Source of the DNA: Reticulitermes lucifugus
Taxonomy: Eukaryota > Arthropoda > Insecta > Blattodea > Rhinotermitidae
Assembly (NCBI GenBank): GCA_026260175.1
Contig: JAKCWW010002829.1
Coordinates: forward strand, 3,886-30,069
Direction of reading: 5' to 3'
Length of the DNA stretch: 26,184 nt
Made by a program: the position numbers and the translations under genes
The notes under the pieces: generated by a model
Told to the model about the DNA's origin: nothing
Seen by the model: the letters and a program-made list of their open reading frames with translations, nothing else
Databases searched by the model: none
In this document: positions 7,396 through 18,607 of the stretch, piece by piece
How positions within the stretch are numbered: position 1 is the first letter of the stretch
Layout of the letters: each line of letters starts with the position of its first letter

Positions 7396-9450
7396 CAAGA
7401 TTACTAATCACGAGTCCGCTTATTTCGGTGCCGAAGTGTCAAATTAGCAGCATTAAATAAATCCGGGAACAATGCTACACAAGGGCCAGACATTTTGGCG
7501 GGACGTTTGAATATGTGACCTCTGTTTAGACACTGGGTAGTCCTATGACGTGATTTCGTTTCTTGAAGATTTAACCTTTTAAAGCCTAGCGGTTACTGTT
7601 TTAATGTTCCAAAATTCTACATTCTGCCCACAGTGTATTTATATGTTTTGCATGTGTATAAGAAAAAATAGTGAATTTTGTCCTATACAGCATTCACTAA
7701 CTGGGTTTTATAACCGAGATGGAAAGCGTTTACTGCGCTGTACGAACTGAGTCTTTAAATAAAATGCATTATGTTTCGCCCTTAAAGGGGAACAACGTTG
7801 AATAAATTAGTTATTATTTTGGACAGTTACGTACATATTCTCCTCCAGTTTCGCATTCAGAACGGTCCGAGTGGGACTTATAGACTGTTACTGTCAGAGG
7901 TTTCTCTCCGAATACTTTAGGTTTTCTCTGTCATTATTCCATCATGCTCCGTTTTCATTTGTGTGTCATCCGAGGACTGGACAATGGATCTATCAGGGAC
8001 GGCAAGTATACAGATACACAGTCTTACCCTACCACAAGAAAATATGAAAAGTTCCTTAGTCAGTCATTGCCAGTATCAAATTTGATGTGTTTATAAACAT
8101 ATATAATGTCCTGTTCATGTCAATAAGAATCTAACTTTACGACGAGAGATCTTTGGCCCTCGCTCAGTGCTCAAGATGGAGTGCCATCCCTTGTCAGCTG
8201 TCTGCAACTGATTATTATTTCAGTAAAAAATGTGGATAGATGAATGGAGCAGAGATTATTCTGTTAATCGCCATGTCCAAAACGGAATATTCATCTTGGT
8301 TTATAGCGGCCGGAGTGTGAATCTGAGCACTCGAGCCAAACTATTGCAGAAGTTAAATATCAGAACGTTCCCGCCACTCTACTGTACACTTTAATGGCGA
8401 GACAGATGGGCACAGGAATGTTTTTATCTTTTTGCATTTCTTAGTGCCTCGTCTGTATTTTCGTCACAAATGTCACGCCCCTCTGTATAGTACCATAGTA
8501 CCTTATTTTCTGTTACCATTTTCCCACAATATGCACGGTTCCTAATGTTTGTATGACTTGCAATCACGGTGCTGTAAGCTATCTTAGAGGGGTTCTTGTT
8601 CGAAATTGACCCAAGCGATGGTTTATCCTCACGAAAGCAGTTCCATCCAAGTTCTGGATACTGCCTCACCCTTCCATTTTCTTGAAAATTCATGATTATT
8701 CGCCCATTTATTAATTATTGCTGTTGACAGTGTTTTTATTCAACTGAAAAAGAAAAATTCTTACGTGTCAACGACTATCCCTCTAATTTTCTTCGCTCCC
8801 CTCAGGAAAATGTTGGAACTTGCCTGAAAATAGGGTGCGACCGTATGCTTACACAACGTACCTACCCAATTTAGCATTCACAATCTTCTTCCACGAAGAG
8901 ATCTGTTATTTAATATAGCATTCACTGTCAAGAAAGCATTGGAGAAAGAACTTTAAGGATTGAAAACATCGATTAAAGAAGCTTAAGCTTATATCCTGGC
9001 AGGTTTTCGCAGGCTTCTTCAAAATCTCAACAACAAATTATCTAAATTATTGTAAAATGACCCATGGTCACTATTCCAGGAACCCGTGTATGACTGCCCG
9101 AACCTGGTTAAATTCAAGTGCGGGTCCCTTTTCTTCAGAGCGGCACGACTTTCGTAATTTTGGTAGAAGTTCAGAGGTTAAGAACGTTTTCCTCTCAAAG
9201 AAAGGTTTGTCAATAAATTCTTTTGCCCCTCACTTTTAATTGACTCCGCAAATATTAGCGCGCATTCAGCAGCTGAACTGGTACTGGAACGCAGTCAAGG
9301 GAACCCAGATATGAGATGACTCACCGCTCGACTGTCGCTAACGGACGTGCAAACCTCCCCCTCCTAGTGTCCAATCACCATTCAGTTGCGTGTCACTAAA
9401 TTCAGCAGAGACTGGCCTGCCTAAACTCACCGATTATTTCTTGTCTACGT
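7396..9450. other. Long stretch without recognisable gene or repeat
   Basis: An 89-codon minus-strand ORF (8424-8693) and a 60-codon plus-strand ORF (9057-9239) have no domain, no neighbour and no coding signature that I can see. The text is AT-rich with scattered AATAAA words. I see nothing else in it. Confidence 0.3.
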
Positions 9451-9720
9451 AAAGGCAAACCACCGGGGGGGGGGAGAAACATATCTTCACGCATTCTTAA
9501 CCTCTGCATTAGATGGAGCTGAGTGGCCATCTTCATTCTACGGTCACTCTAATGCCCATGGAAAGATCCCCGGCGGCACCCATTGTATAGGAGGCTGGGT
9601 GGTTCCCAGAGCCCGTCTGGAAAACGGAAAAGTTTCCTGCCCCTGCCAGGAATTGGAACACGATTCGTCGGTTGTCCATTTCATGGCAAAGTCACTACAC
9701 CGACTAAGAATTTCGACGGC
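9451..9720 (-). repeat. tRNA-derived SINE (family 1), minus strand, diverged
   Basis: The plus strand reads gtaaaggcaaaccacc, a ten-G run (9465-9474), tagatggagctgagtggccat, cccatggaaagatccccggcg and tataggaggctgggtgg...cccagagcc, matching segment by segment the minus-strand SINE at 3424-3721 (gtaaaggtaaaggtg, tagatggaggtgagtggtca, cccggggaagaaccccg, gaataggaggctgcgtgggccccagagcc). The expected head lies to the right: a degraded B box (minus GTTCCAATTCC) and an A-box-like TGTAGTGAC. The G-run here is in a position different from the one in the 2022 copy. Confidence 0.7.
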
Positions 9721-9984
9721 CAATCATTGATTAGAAGCCATGTTCAAATTAGAACACCCGAAGATACGAAGAAAATATGTGCTAAGGTAGAAGCTCTGAA
9801 GTGTACAAATATCAATTAAAATTCATAGTGAGTTTACATTAACGGGCGTCTTTATTTGCACTTAACAGATTCCACACAATTCGTAAAGACCCATTATAAA
9901 ATATTAAAGGCCTTGGAATTGGAATTTTGAGGTTTTAACGGAGGTGTAAGTGAGGACTCCGGTTTTCTGGACTCCCGTAATTCT
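9721..9984. other. Short unassigned spacer containing the 9739-9785 shared segment
   Basis: Apart from the 45-50 base similarity to 4648-4695, nothing is recognised here. Confidence 0.3.
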
Positions 9985-10065
9985 TGCGGATGAAGGCACT
10001 ACGTTTCTTCGAAACGTCGGGAATCACTCACCCAAAGACGAAGCGTCGTATCCCAGAAGACGGTA
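9985..10065 (+). repeat. Type B terminal-module fragment (CGAAACGTCGG ... ATCCCAGAAGAC)
   Basis: CGAAACGTCGGGAAT starts at 10010 and is followed by TATCCCAGAAGACGGTAAT near 10049. The same two blocks with similar spacing occur at 12516, 17104, 20397 and on the minus strand at 22499. Upstream, ATGAAGG (9990-9996) stands where a CTGAAGA box would be expected. The motif is too degraded for a functional ribozyme. Confidence 0.55.
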
Positions 10066-11289
10066 ATCCTGCTTAGAATGTATAACAAACTTAACTATCT
10101 TACAATTCAGTTTGTATGTACCAAATGTAACATCGTATAAAGAAATTTACTCTGTTACAAGTAATATTTTTCTGTTGTGTAACTGATGTTATTTATCCAA
10201 ATTTTGTTCTCATCAGTAAATTTCTATGCTCATCTTTACATTTACTTTCCCGCTTATTATCCTTGATGAGTATTTTTTTTATTCGTCCTCTTCTACCTAC
10301 TCCGGTTTCCCGTTGATGATTAATTACTTCTTTAAATATGTAACGTGTATTGCCATTCAATACCCCAAAAACATAGTAGAAAATATACCAATTACTGTTC
10401 CTTCCCCCGTCTATTGATCCTATCACTACCAGAAGTGAAGGCTGGTCTCGGTTCTCACACTTAGTCTGTAGTCGTACTCTCATTTCTTATTCGGTGGTAT
10501 ATAATCACTGTAGTTGAAACAGAGTAGTTAAGCAAATCAAGAAGCAATTATTCATGTTACATCAGGTATTTCAATGAGCGTCTGAACTTGCAGCTTGCCT
10601 CTGAACAGTATTTTTCCTTCACAGATGTTTTGTTTGTTAGGTCACTCTTATTTACCTCGGAATTGAGGCGCAAATCATCCGGGAGGACAAAGGTCTTTGT
10701 GCGGGGTCAGATTCAGAAGAGGCGGTCTTTTCCATACTCAGAACAAAAAATTATCCCATCAAGAGAATGCCGAGGGAGGACTGTTTTTCTGGGTTTCCAT
10801 CGAGTCTTAGTGCTTTTATCGAGGCTTTTTTTTTATCTATATTGGTTATACAACGTTGTATGATAAGATGATTTTAATATATATAAAGAAGTGGTTGTGG
10901 AATGTTTTAAGGTGCTTGATGGGTGAGGAAAATGATAAAAGTTGTGTCCTGACCGAGAATGGAACCTGGAACCTGTCGAATATGAAGGATTACACCACAA
11001 CCTTCCGTTCTTGCTGGATAAAGCGGACGTGGCGTGGAGCTGCCCGCTCATCGTAATGTGTAGTGTCCAGTATGGTCTGAACTTTGTTTTTACGCGCGGT
11101 CTCTTTTAGCCTTCGTGACAGGCTGCTTATTTTCACCTGTTCCTTTATTAATTGACTACATAAAAGTGTTTAAAACTTTATGGACTTACTCTTTTTCCGC
11201 TCTATGATATAAAGAGTGGCCCAAAGTCAGCTAATGGTTTAGCAAAATATGCATTAAAGTAGTTCATACATTTATTTATTATTTACTGA
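10066..11289. other. Unassigned AT-rich stretch
   Basis: Short overlapping ORFs on both strands between 10193 and 11056 carry no recognisable domain. On the minus strand, GGTTCCATTCTCGGTC near 10955-10970 resembles a degraded tRNA B box, but I found no matching A box, so I do not call a SINE. Nothing else was recognised. Confidence 0.3.
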
Positions 11290-11771
11290 ATTTACATACA
11301 TCTTTCGAAAGAAATCCTGAGGTTTCAGGCACATCTCACGAGGCTGAGATACCTTTTTAAGAGTTGGCTGACATAACTCTGCCTCGTTTTGGTAGACGCC
11401 ATGTCTACCAAACCGAGTTCTCCACAGAATGCGATCTAGTGCTTCCTCTTTCAATTTCCAGTATCTTCTCTTCTCCTTAAGGGCATAAAATAGCTGCTTT
11501 CTCTTCTTCCTCGTCTTCCCGTCCCTTTTGTCCTTTGCTCTATCTTTCCTTCGATAACGTGTTTTAGAAGCCAGTGCCTACGCAAAATATGACCAATCCA
11601 GTTAGCTTTCCTTCTTTTTATTGTTTGTAGGATATTCCTGTCCTCTTTGACTCTTTGGAATAAGTCTGCCCTGGCATCAAAATTTGTAAAGCTTAACTGA
11701 TGCTTTTCAATCCTATATTGTTGATTCTTGTAAAATGCTGAATAAAATGTCCAAGCTGTATGGCAGTGAAT
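11290..11771 (-). mobile_element. Non-LTR retrotransposon ORF2 C-terminal tail, frameshifted
   Basis: On the minus strand one frame (to about 11510) reads RVKEDRNILQTIKRRKANW, IGHILRRHWLLKHVIEGKIE and TKGTGRRGRRE, and a one-base shift then gives KQLFYALKEKRRYWKLKEEA, LDRILWRTRFGRHG. This is the lysine- and arginine-rich end of an insect LINE ORF2 that I recognise from memory (KRRKANWIGHILRR and YWKLKEEALDRxLWRTRFGR). The frameshift lies near 11500-11512. The 5' part of the stretch (11655-11771) is open but poorly recognisable. The minus-strand 3' end runs into an AATAAATAAAT-rich tail near 11272-11285, as expected for a LINE 3' end. The reverse transcriptase domain is absent. Confidence 0.85.
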
Positions 11772-11856
11772 GAAGTAGGTGAGTGTGGTTAGGAACGTTA
11801 GCTAGGAAGCGGCTGGTGTGTAAGACGTCGTGGCGTCTTTCATAGTACGCGGCTTT

Positions 11857-11874
11857 GGGGGGGGGGGGGGGGGG
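11857..11874 (+). repeat. Homopolymer run of 18 G
   Basis: Eighteen consecutive G follow ggcttt and precede tgtgg. Such a run can form a G-quadruplex and is prone to sequencing and replication slippage, so its true length is uncertain. Confidence 0.95.
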
Positions 11875-12470
11875 TGTGGAAGCTGTGTATGGTCAGTTTA
11901 ACGAAAACCGAAACAAGATTCACCAAAATATGAAGCAGGAGTGCCAACAACTACAATGTTACGTTTGGTTATACGATATTTTAATGATTTAATGTTCACT
12001 ACTTCGATGTCTACAGTTGTTATTACGTCACAGTTTTCTCTGTTATAGGCCTATTTCTACACCGAAATTCGGACTAGTGTTGGTGCCATACCTGTACACG
12101 GAGATTTTCGCCTCTGTATCGATCCTTTTGTTACATGTTAGTGTTGCAAATATCAATCGATAATCTTTCTGGTTACGCTGCGTAGATTTTGAGACGCATT
12201 GTGTATGGACAGCAAAATAAAACGATACATGTCAGCAGTGGGTTGCGTGTACTGGCTGCCCGTTTATAGCATGGTGTACAGTGCTGCATAACCTACCGAT
12301 CTGTTATCTCAAACTGGGCACAAAAACTGACTGCAGTGGAGAAGTTTCAATGTGTAATACAAAAAGAAAGAAAGCGAATGAAACAAGGAAAAAGGGAGGA
12401 AAAGATAAATTACTTCTGGGCGGATAATACTGCTTTTAGTGTTCGACACGTTTTTATACACAGACTGCGT
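11875..12470. other. Unassigned stretch
   Basis: No gene or repeat recognised. A 90-codon plus-strand ORF (12336-12608) runs from here into the type B module that follows; its last third is simply a translation of that repeat, so I do not call it a gene. Confidence 0.3.
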
Positions 12471-12487
12471 GTTTTGAACCGCTTAGT

Positions 12488-12575
12488 CCCTGAAGGTGGT
12501 GGTAGTAAGCTCCTCCGAAACGTCGGTAACTATCAGTTGACACACCGTAACATCCCAAAAGACGACTGTTCACCA
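12488..12575 (+). repeat. Type B terminal module with hammerhead-like order
   Basis: CTGAAGG (12490-12496) is followed by T, an imperfect stem GGTGG...CCTCC, GAAAC (12517-12521), GTCGGTAAC and, about 30 bases on, ACATCCCAAAAGAC. The order matches the hammerhead-like copies, but the core A after the G is changed to G and the expected closing stem I (ACC with GGT) is lost on the 5' side. It is a clear member of the CGAAACGTCGGTAA family. Confidence 0.55.
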
Positions 12576-12599
12576 CCGCCGTCAGAATTTCAGACCTCA

Positions 12600-14150
12600 C
12601 ATTATTAATTTAGAACTGGAAGCACAGCGTGAAGGAAATATTACATAGATATTAAAGAATATTACTCAGTGGCAACTCACGTTCAAAAGCGTATTCAAAG
12701 GCGGAGGTTTGGTCGTGTAGCACAGACTCACAACACGCCCGCAAAAGTAGTCAATTAATTTGTAGAAAATACAGTGACAACTCTTTTCAAGACTGAAAAA
12801 TGGTTTTCGAAAAGAAAGAGCAAAACTGCCAGTGATTAAATTATCTGGTGACAGCACTTTCAAACTGACTGCGGTATGCTGTGCAGTGTTGGGTGCGTTA
12901 ACGCAAAAGCTCATGCACGTGCTAATAACCGACTAGAACAGATCGCAAGATCCATCATTCAGTGCGTTACTTCCATCTGCTTCCTTAACACTGCTCCCAC
13001 TCTCTTATGTAAGCGCAGAATTTCTTGTGATTTAATGGCGTCTTTAAAGGCAATAAACTTTCCAGAGGCTCATGATATGTGAAGGTTCTCAATACGACAA
13101 TAAAAAGACAAAGCACTCGCAGGTGTTGACGTTCAGGTTTAGAGTTCAGAAGGTTTTACTGCCGCTCGTACTGCTGCAGCATGGTAGGAAAACACCGCAG
13201 TACAAATTTCACACCTCTCATTCTAGTGATTAATCAGTTATAATGAGGGCAAACTAACTCTCCCGTATTATTAGTCTATTGTTATTGTTACTATTATTGT
13301 CTATTCACCTCCGTCTAATGCCTTTATGGCGTGCATAGGGATAACTGTTCTTTTACTTTAAATGGAGTTTGAGGGGCAAACAGTGACGTTACAAGGCGAA
13401 AAACTCAACAGAAACATAAGAGAAGGACTGAATTTATTTTAAATGACTAATATCAGTACATAACTCATGCTAGGGCTGGATTGATCACATTCGGAAAAGG
13501 AAAGACGAAAATTATGTAAAATAAATATTCAAATACAAACATAAATGATAAGGAATTTAGGACCTAAATACCAGGACAAATTGAAATTTGAGCTGGAGAA
13601 GTGAAGAGACCGTATGTGCGATGATGAAGAACAATTAATGTCATAATATTTGTTTCTGTAGAATATACTCGGTTAAAGAAAATAGATAAAATGTCATAAT
13701 ACCCTGGAGGCCCACCTGCTGCGTCCTTCCCCACCTGTTTGCTCCTCTTGGATCTCTCCGTTGCCCCTAGTTACCGACGGGTTCTTCCAGCCGTCATCGT
13801 ATTACTGGAATCTCTGAATTCCCTCTGTAACATTCGTACGGAACAACAGCAGTTAGTACCTGCGTTGATACAATATGCTCGCAGATAAATGTTATGTAAC
13901 TGCCGTGCGGACGTGGGCAGCATCACGTTATATGTGTTCCAGAAAGTAATGTAATTACATACCAATCTCGCCTATGGAGAGAGATGCCGAGTCAAGTGAA
14001 CGTATTGATTTTATTGCCCTCTTTTATTTGCTTTGTCAGATTCATACGTAATTAAGTGTTAGGCCATTTTAAGGCCTGACTGGTAGTTTGAAACCTTGGA
14101 TATTCATTGTAAACTGTCGCCGAATATTTTACATTTCGTTACACTTTTAG
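12600..14150. other. Unassigned stretch with a short (ATT/GTT)-rich patch
   Basis: A trinucleotide-like patch occurs at about 13266-13303. ORFs at 12666-12914 (minus), 12876-13082 (plus) and 13771-13965 (minus) lack recognisable features. Nothing else was recognised. Confidence 0.3.
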
Positions 14151-14157
14151 ACGTCTT

Positions 14158-14350
14158 TTCATATTGTTACTCTCCTTCTTCGTTTTGATATTTTTCTTCT
14201 CCTGCCTCTTTTCATTGATATTTTGCTCGTTTCTTTACTGTTATTACTTTGAATTCTTTTACCTCTGCTTATTTTTCCCTTCCATTTCTAGCCTACTTTC
14301 CTTCATTAAGAAGGGGAAGAAGAGGCTTTTATATCATCGTGCTTTGGGTT
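14158..14350 (+). repeat. Pyrimidine-rich low-complexity tract
   Basis: T and C dominate, as in ctccttcttcgtttt and ttcttctcctgcctcttttc. The two overlapping plus-strand ORFs here (14164-14394 and 14249-14443) are phenylalanine-, leucine- and serine-rich translations of this tract, not genes. Confidence 0.6.
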
Positions 14351-14357
14351 TGTGTGC

Positions 14358-14374
14358 GCGCTCGCTCGCTCGCG
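14358..14374 (+). repeat. Short GCTC tetranucleotide microsatellite
   Basis: Three to four repeats of CGCT (gcgctcgctcgctcgcg), unusually CpG-rich for this AT-rich window. Confidence 0.8.
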
Positions 14375-14465
14375 TCTCCCATTTCAACAGCTGATCCGTG
14401 TGACCGATTTTTACCATATTTGACACTAAATTTATGCCACTAGAGGACAACCAACTCCACGGTAG

Positions 14466-14554
14466 AAGCAGAAATGTGACGAAACATGTAGGCCTACTAC
14501 GTGTATTGTGACCTCTTCATATGGAATATTTCGCCACATTTCCGCTTTTGCTCT
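14466..14554. repeat. Short inverted repeat containing a type A fragment
   Basis: AGCAGAAATGTGACGAAA (about 14466-14483) is the near reverse complement of TTTCGCCACATTTCCGCT (about 14537-14554). The left arm runs directly into GAAACATGTAGGCC, the type A signature, but without an upstream CTGATGA box. It probably is a remnant of the same family as 2428-2695. Confidence 0.5.
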
Positions 14555-14643
14555 GGACTTCAGGACAGCCAGATATATGATGTATTATTTTAATCTAACT
14601 TAATTATAATTCGTGTTTTATACCTATTTGATTGATGTGATTT

Positions 14644-14684
14644 TTCCCTGAAGATGATGCTTAATGGATCGAAACACGTTGGAA
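14644..14684 (+). ncRNA. Hammerhead-ribozyme-like motif, type A variant
   Basis: TTCC (14644-14647), CTGAAGA (14648-14654, allowed because the middle core position is variable), an extra T (14655), a weak stem GAT/ATC (14656-14658 with 14668-14670), GAAA (14671-14674), CACG, T (14679), T (14680, expected cleavage base) and GGAA (14681-14684), which pairs with TTCC. The downstream sequence AATAGTGTGCATTTTTTGGA resembles AATATTGTGCATTTTGTTGG after the copy at 7280, so the two are related. Stem II is shorter and imperfect, so activity is doubtful. Confidence 0.5.
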
Positions 14685-14759
14685 TGTTAATGTTTTAACT
14701 TAAATATTGCAATAGTGTGCATTTTTTGGATATTGTGTTATAGGTTGTCAATACACGGA

Positions 14760-15769
14760 AATGAATACCATAAAAATAATTTTTATTGATTGGAATTACA
14801 TAGAATTGTGTGTACTTGAAATGAATGTTACAGACTTAAAAACCGCTGTTTGTTTGTTGCCTGTCCATACTGTGACAAGGACAAGTCTTTCAGAAAAATA
14901 ATAAAACTCGGCTTAATCTGAAAGTAAAGAAGAGTTTTGTTTGTTTAAATAATTTGTTGGTATCTCAGGCTATTTAGTATAAGAATGGCTTCAAACGGCA
15001 TTAGGATAAGTGAATGTCAAACTGCAAAAGATGTGTTCTTATGTGAGGTATTACCTCGGCATCCCTCCGGATGTACTGAACGGGACCATGAAGACCTTCA
15101 GTCGGGGTAGCAGGTTTTCGACTGGTATCCGAACCAGCATCTTCCAAATAAAAGTCACAAGCCAAATTGCGCGGTGAAAGGAGAAAAGTGAGTGGAATAT
15201 ACGTTATGTAGCTGAAAATCTCAGTGTAGGCACTCGGTAGAAGTTTCATAGTCCTGTGAAGAGGTCTGAGAGACGTAACACACGCGGGCGTTTGGGGTTT
15301 TGCATGTAGAGTGAGCATGATATATAATGTTAGCATTTGTGCGCTGATTATTATGATAGGCATGAATGTTGTAGTGAGGGGTATTACCATATCACATGAA
15401 GTTGCAGGTCATAATATCTTAACTAATGATATATACGTAAAACATTACGGAGTGCAACATTGCGTGACACGTATGCTGGCGCTTCCGCTTTGTTACTCCC
15501 TCTAGATTTAAAGGAAAAGCACCGATAAATGCTAATATCTTAAATGCGTTATTTACACTTGTTAAACAAGAAACATGTCAGGGCAGAAATCGCGTGAGCT
15601 TTAAATGAGACAAAAATGTTTGAAGTGTACGTATAGGTAAATAAGTCTGATGCTTCTACTACCTTTTATGTAAGGAAGAGTCTTAGCGACACATTCACTT
15701 AGATTTTAATTAAACATACTTTTATGTGTATAGCAATAAACATTTACACAGAAGGAAATATCTTTTAAT
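14760..15769. other. Unassigned stretch with a 129-codon ORF of uncertain meaning
   Basis: The minus-strand ORF at 15001-15390 begins with a hydrophobic, threonine- and isoleucine-rich segment and has the segment DFYLEDAGSDTSRKP later, but I recognise no family, and no neighbouring gene, intron signal or promoter supports it. I consider it chance or part of an unknown repeat. Nothing else was recognised. Confidence 0.25.
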
Positions 15770-16084
15770 AAGAAGAATGAGGTGAACGGGCATGTAGCAC
15801 GTATGGGGGAGGGGAGAGGTGCATACAGGATTTTGGTGGGGAGACCTGAGGGAAGGAGATCACTTGAAAGACCCAGGCGTAGATGGGACGATAATATTGA
15901 AATGGAGCTACGAGAAGTGGGATGGGAGGGCGTGGACTGGATTGATATGGCTCAGGGGAGGGATAGGTGGCGGGCTCTTGTGAATGCGGTAATGAACCTT
16001 CGGATTCCATAAAACACGGAGAATTTCTTGACTAGCTGACGACCTGTTAGCTTCTCAAGAAGGACTCTGCTCCACGGAGTTAGG
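15770..16084 (+). mobile_element. 5'-truncated non-LTR retrotransposon: ORF2 tail with intact stop and 3' UTR
   Basis: The frame to the stop at 16010-16012 reads [60 protein letters not shown] and [15 protein letters not shown], the well-known C-terminal tail of an insect LINE ORF2. Just upstream, RRMR and then a one-base loss break the frame in the usual RMRWAGHVARM block, so truncation begins near 15770. The 3' UTR (ATAAAACACGGAG...ACCTGTTAGCTTCTCAAGAA, 16010 to about 16084) is shared with the copy at 23521-23951. There is no reverse transcriptase, so this is one of the common dead-on-arrival copies. It is the least damaged of the four tails of this kind in the window. Confidence 0.85.
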
Positions 16085-17084
16085 CACTGCACGAAGAGAC
16101 GGACAAATTTTATGTGTGTTCAGAAAATAGTTGTTGATTTGTATCGTACTAGTTATGAAGCATTCACATATATAGGTAGTTCGGTCAATTGGTTTAATTG
16201 TCTCAGATACCTTCAAATCTGCATAAATTTGTATTTTAAATAAAATATATTTGATTTTTCTCTCAAATGTTAGTTGTATGAATCTTCTGGCTCCGTCAAA
16301 TGCCTGCCGAGTTACGCGCGAGCCACGCTCGAAGTTCTTGCAGTCTCATGTGCTTCTTCGTATAAAATGTCCGAATTTATGTCTATTGTATCTAAAATTA
16401 TAAAGTGGCAACAGGTGTTCATGAAACGCCTGTTATCAAATTTCACGAATTGCGTACAGTGGTTTTATAGTTGTTAAATGCGGACGGTCATGCAGAAAGG
16501 GGGGAAGCTAATGGTCCCATTTTTGCAACTTTTCTTTGGAACCTCTTCAGTAACCCATACTCGATATAACGTATTCCGTGCTGATTTAGCCAATGTTGAA
16601 TTAAGGAACTCCTAGCACATACTTCTTTATGTTAACCTAAAATGTCAAAGAGCAACTCGATAACATCTTTACAAAAAACATGATTTGAAGAATTTTTTAA
16701 TTTTTTATAATATATTACAGTACCTTTTATATTTTCTGGGAGTGAATTCACGGTTCTGGCTGGCCGCATTGAAATTCTCAGCGGTGTAGCTCGCACATAC
16801 TTTCCACTCCTTTGATAGTCGTCCTCTATTCACTTAGCCATAACAAATCTGTACCCCCCGTGCATCCATTGAATCGAAACACTTTGTATAGTAGACTTAT
16901 TTATAACTGTTACTTTATCTGAAGCTCTGTATAGCGTGTTTCAGGTACTGATCTACAGGCATCGCATTATCACGCTACTGTGTGGAATATCTGTGGCTCT
17001 GCTGTGTGGAATACTCTTGCATATACACCTCACACATTATATTTACAAAGAAGTCATTGCGTTAGTGTTATAAATAGGCTTAAT
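16085..17084. other. Unassigned AT-rich stretch
   Basis: Short plus-strand ORFs at 16274-16477 and 16980-17198 show no domain. No repeat recognised until the type B fragment near 17104. Confidence 0.3.
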
Positions 17085-17097
17085 ACAGATTCTCACG

Positions 17098-17165
17098 TTT
17101 CTCCGAAACATCGAAAAATTTCCATGAGATTACATGGCATTACTTCTCAAAAGACAGTATTATTC
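17098..17165 (+). repeat. Type B terminal-module fragment, degraded
   Basis: CGAAACATCGAAAAATT (from 17104) and, about 40 bases on, TTACTTCTCAAAAGACAG align with the CGAAACGTCGGTAA and ATCCCAGAAGAC blocks of the other copies. No CTGAAGA box is recognisable upstream. Confidence 0.4.
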
Positions 17166-17169
17166 TTAA

Positions 17170-18596
17170 TGCTATTACGTGGATTAAGTAACGATTAGCT
17201 GGATAGCTCATGTAGGACTGATATGGGAAACAAGGAATACATATCTAATTTTGATGTAAAATGCCTACCGATTGGGCAACCAAGACCAAGTTAAAGAATA
17301 GGATAATAAATATTTCTTGGACAAGTATTTTAGAGATTTGAACTGGTTGAGGGTGGGATCCAGTGACAGAATTTTGTGATAAAATATTCGATTCTGTAAA
17401 ACCTAGTGAATAACTGCATAATCAATACAGTAAAGAAATTACGCTGTGGTGTAGGCTAAAGACTGATACCTACCAATTACGTAAAATTAGTGCTGTTATT
17501 CGTATAAGCTCTAGCTTTGATATATTACATCGCCATTGTGTTCTGCAACTTCTCCGGCACCTGTGTCATGCGGGTAGTCTAGGTTAATACACTTGGCCCT
17601 ATTGCCCTTTCTTTCTCGTCTCTGCCTTTGCTCGTTTCCTACTCTCTGACTCTTCCGATACCTCATCAATGCACTCGCTCTGACCTTATTTATCAACGAT
17701 TTGGCATAATTACTTATTTTTGGAATAATTTAATGTTTCTGGCTTTCTCCATCGTCCGTGTTTCAAGTACAATTATCAAGACTACCTTTCGTGGACAGGA
17801 TCGGTCTCCGTCAGCAGGTAAAAGAAGAAGTGAAACACTTATTTGAGCCGATAGGCAAAGGTATTCTAGACCTCAGGTTGTCATACCTTTAGAACAGCAC
17901 TACATTTTGACCAGAGTGTACTAGTGCTCCGTGTGCTTGTTACTATGAACAGTGCATTTTTTTTATCTGTAATATTAACCGATTAGACTTTGTGATGGAA
18001 ACATACTCTGTCCTCTGTGAGGTACAAACTGAATAATTGTATTAAGTGTCGACTAATTTTAGTCCGCAGCTTGACGGCTCTTTATTATCCCTTCCAGTTT
18101 CCAAAACACTGCAGAATAAAGTATATGAAAGAATAAATTTAGTCGCTTTGAACACAAATTATAAATACAGTTTCGGCTTCTTTAATTTAACTGCGTCAGT
18201 TGTTCAATTTTGTCTGCGTCGGTGTGCATTGCAGCAGCCATTTTAAAACATAGGAACAGCCTTGCCTCATCCCTTTTCGTCCAAACGTTCTCAGCTGAAG
18301 CTGCGCTTCTTATTGAACAGCATTACGCTGCACATCCGCGCCCTTCATGCAGAGACCCGACCTTTGTCTCATTCACCATGCAGATGACAACTGGAACGGA
18401 CGCCCAAACGTTGCAATAAATTCAACACAAAATGCGACTAAACCCCAGAAGCTAAAATTCTACATTAAACACAGGCCGCAAAAATCTAAGGACAAGAATT
18501 AAAAGTAGGTCTGTGTGTTTATATCGGTTTTGTAGCAGTTGCGTGTATATCATGCTGACTAGGCCCAATACTTTTAAGGATGGTGCGGAATATTTG
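17170..18596. other. Unassigned stretch
   Basis: Several ORFs of 60-72 codons on both strands carry no recognisable domain. Nothing else was recognised before the SINE at 18608. Confidence 0.3.
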
Positions 18597-18607
18597 ATAC
18601 ACGCAAT

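Noticed and set aside
10955-11050. A minus-strand B-box-like segment as a further SINE
   Set aside because: No A box at the right distance and no match to either SINE body.
14466-14497. A fourth full hammerhead at GAAACATGTAGGCC
   Set aside because: There is no CTGATGA-like box upstream and no closing stem, so it is listed only as a fragment.
15001-15390. 129-codon minus-strand ORF, among the longest in the window
   Set aside because: No recognisable domain or coding signature; kept only as a remark in the unassigned stretch.
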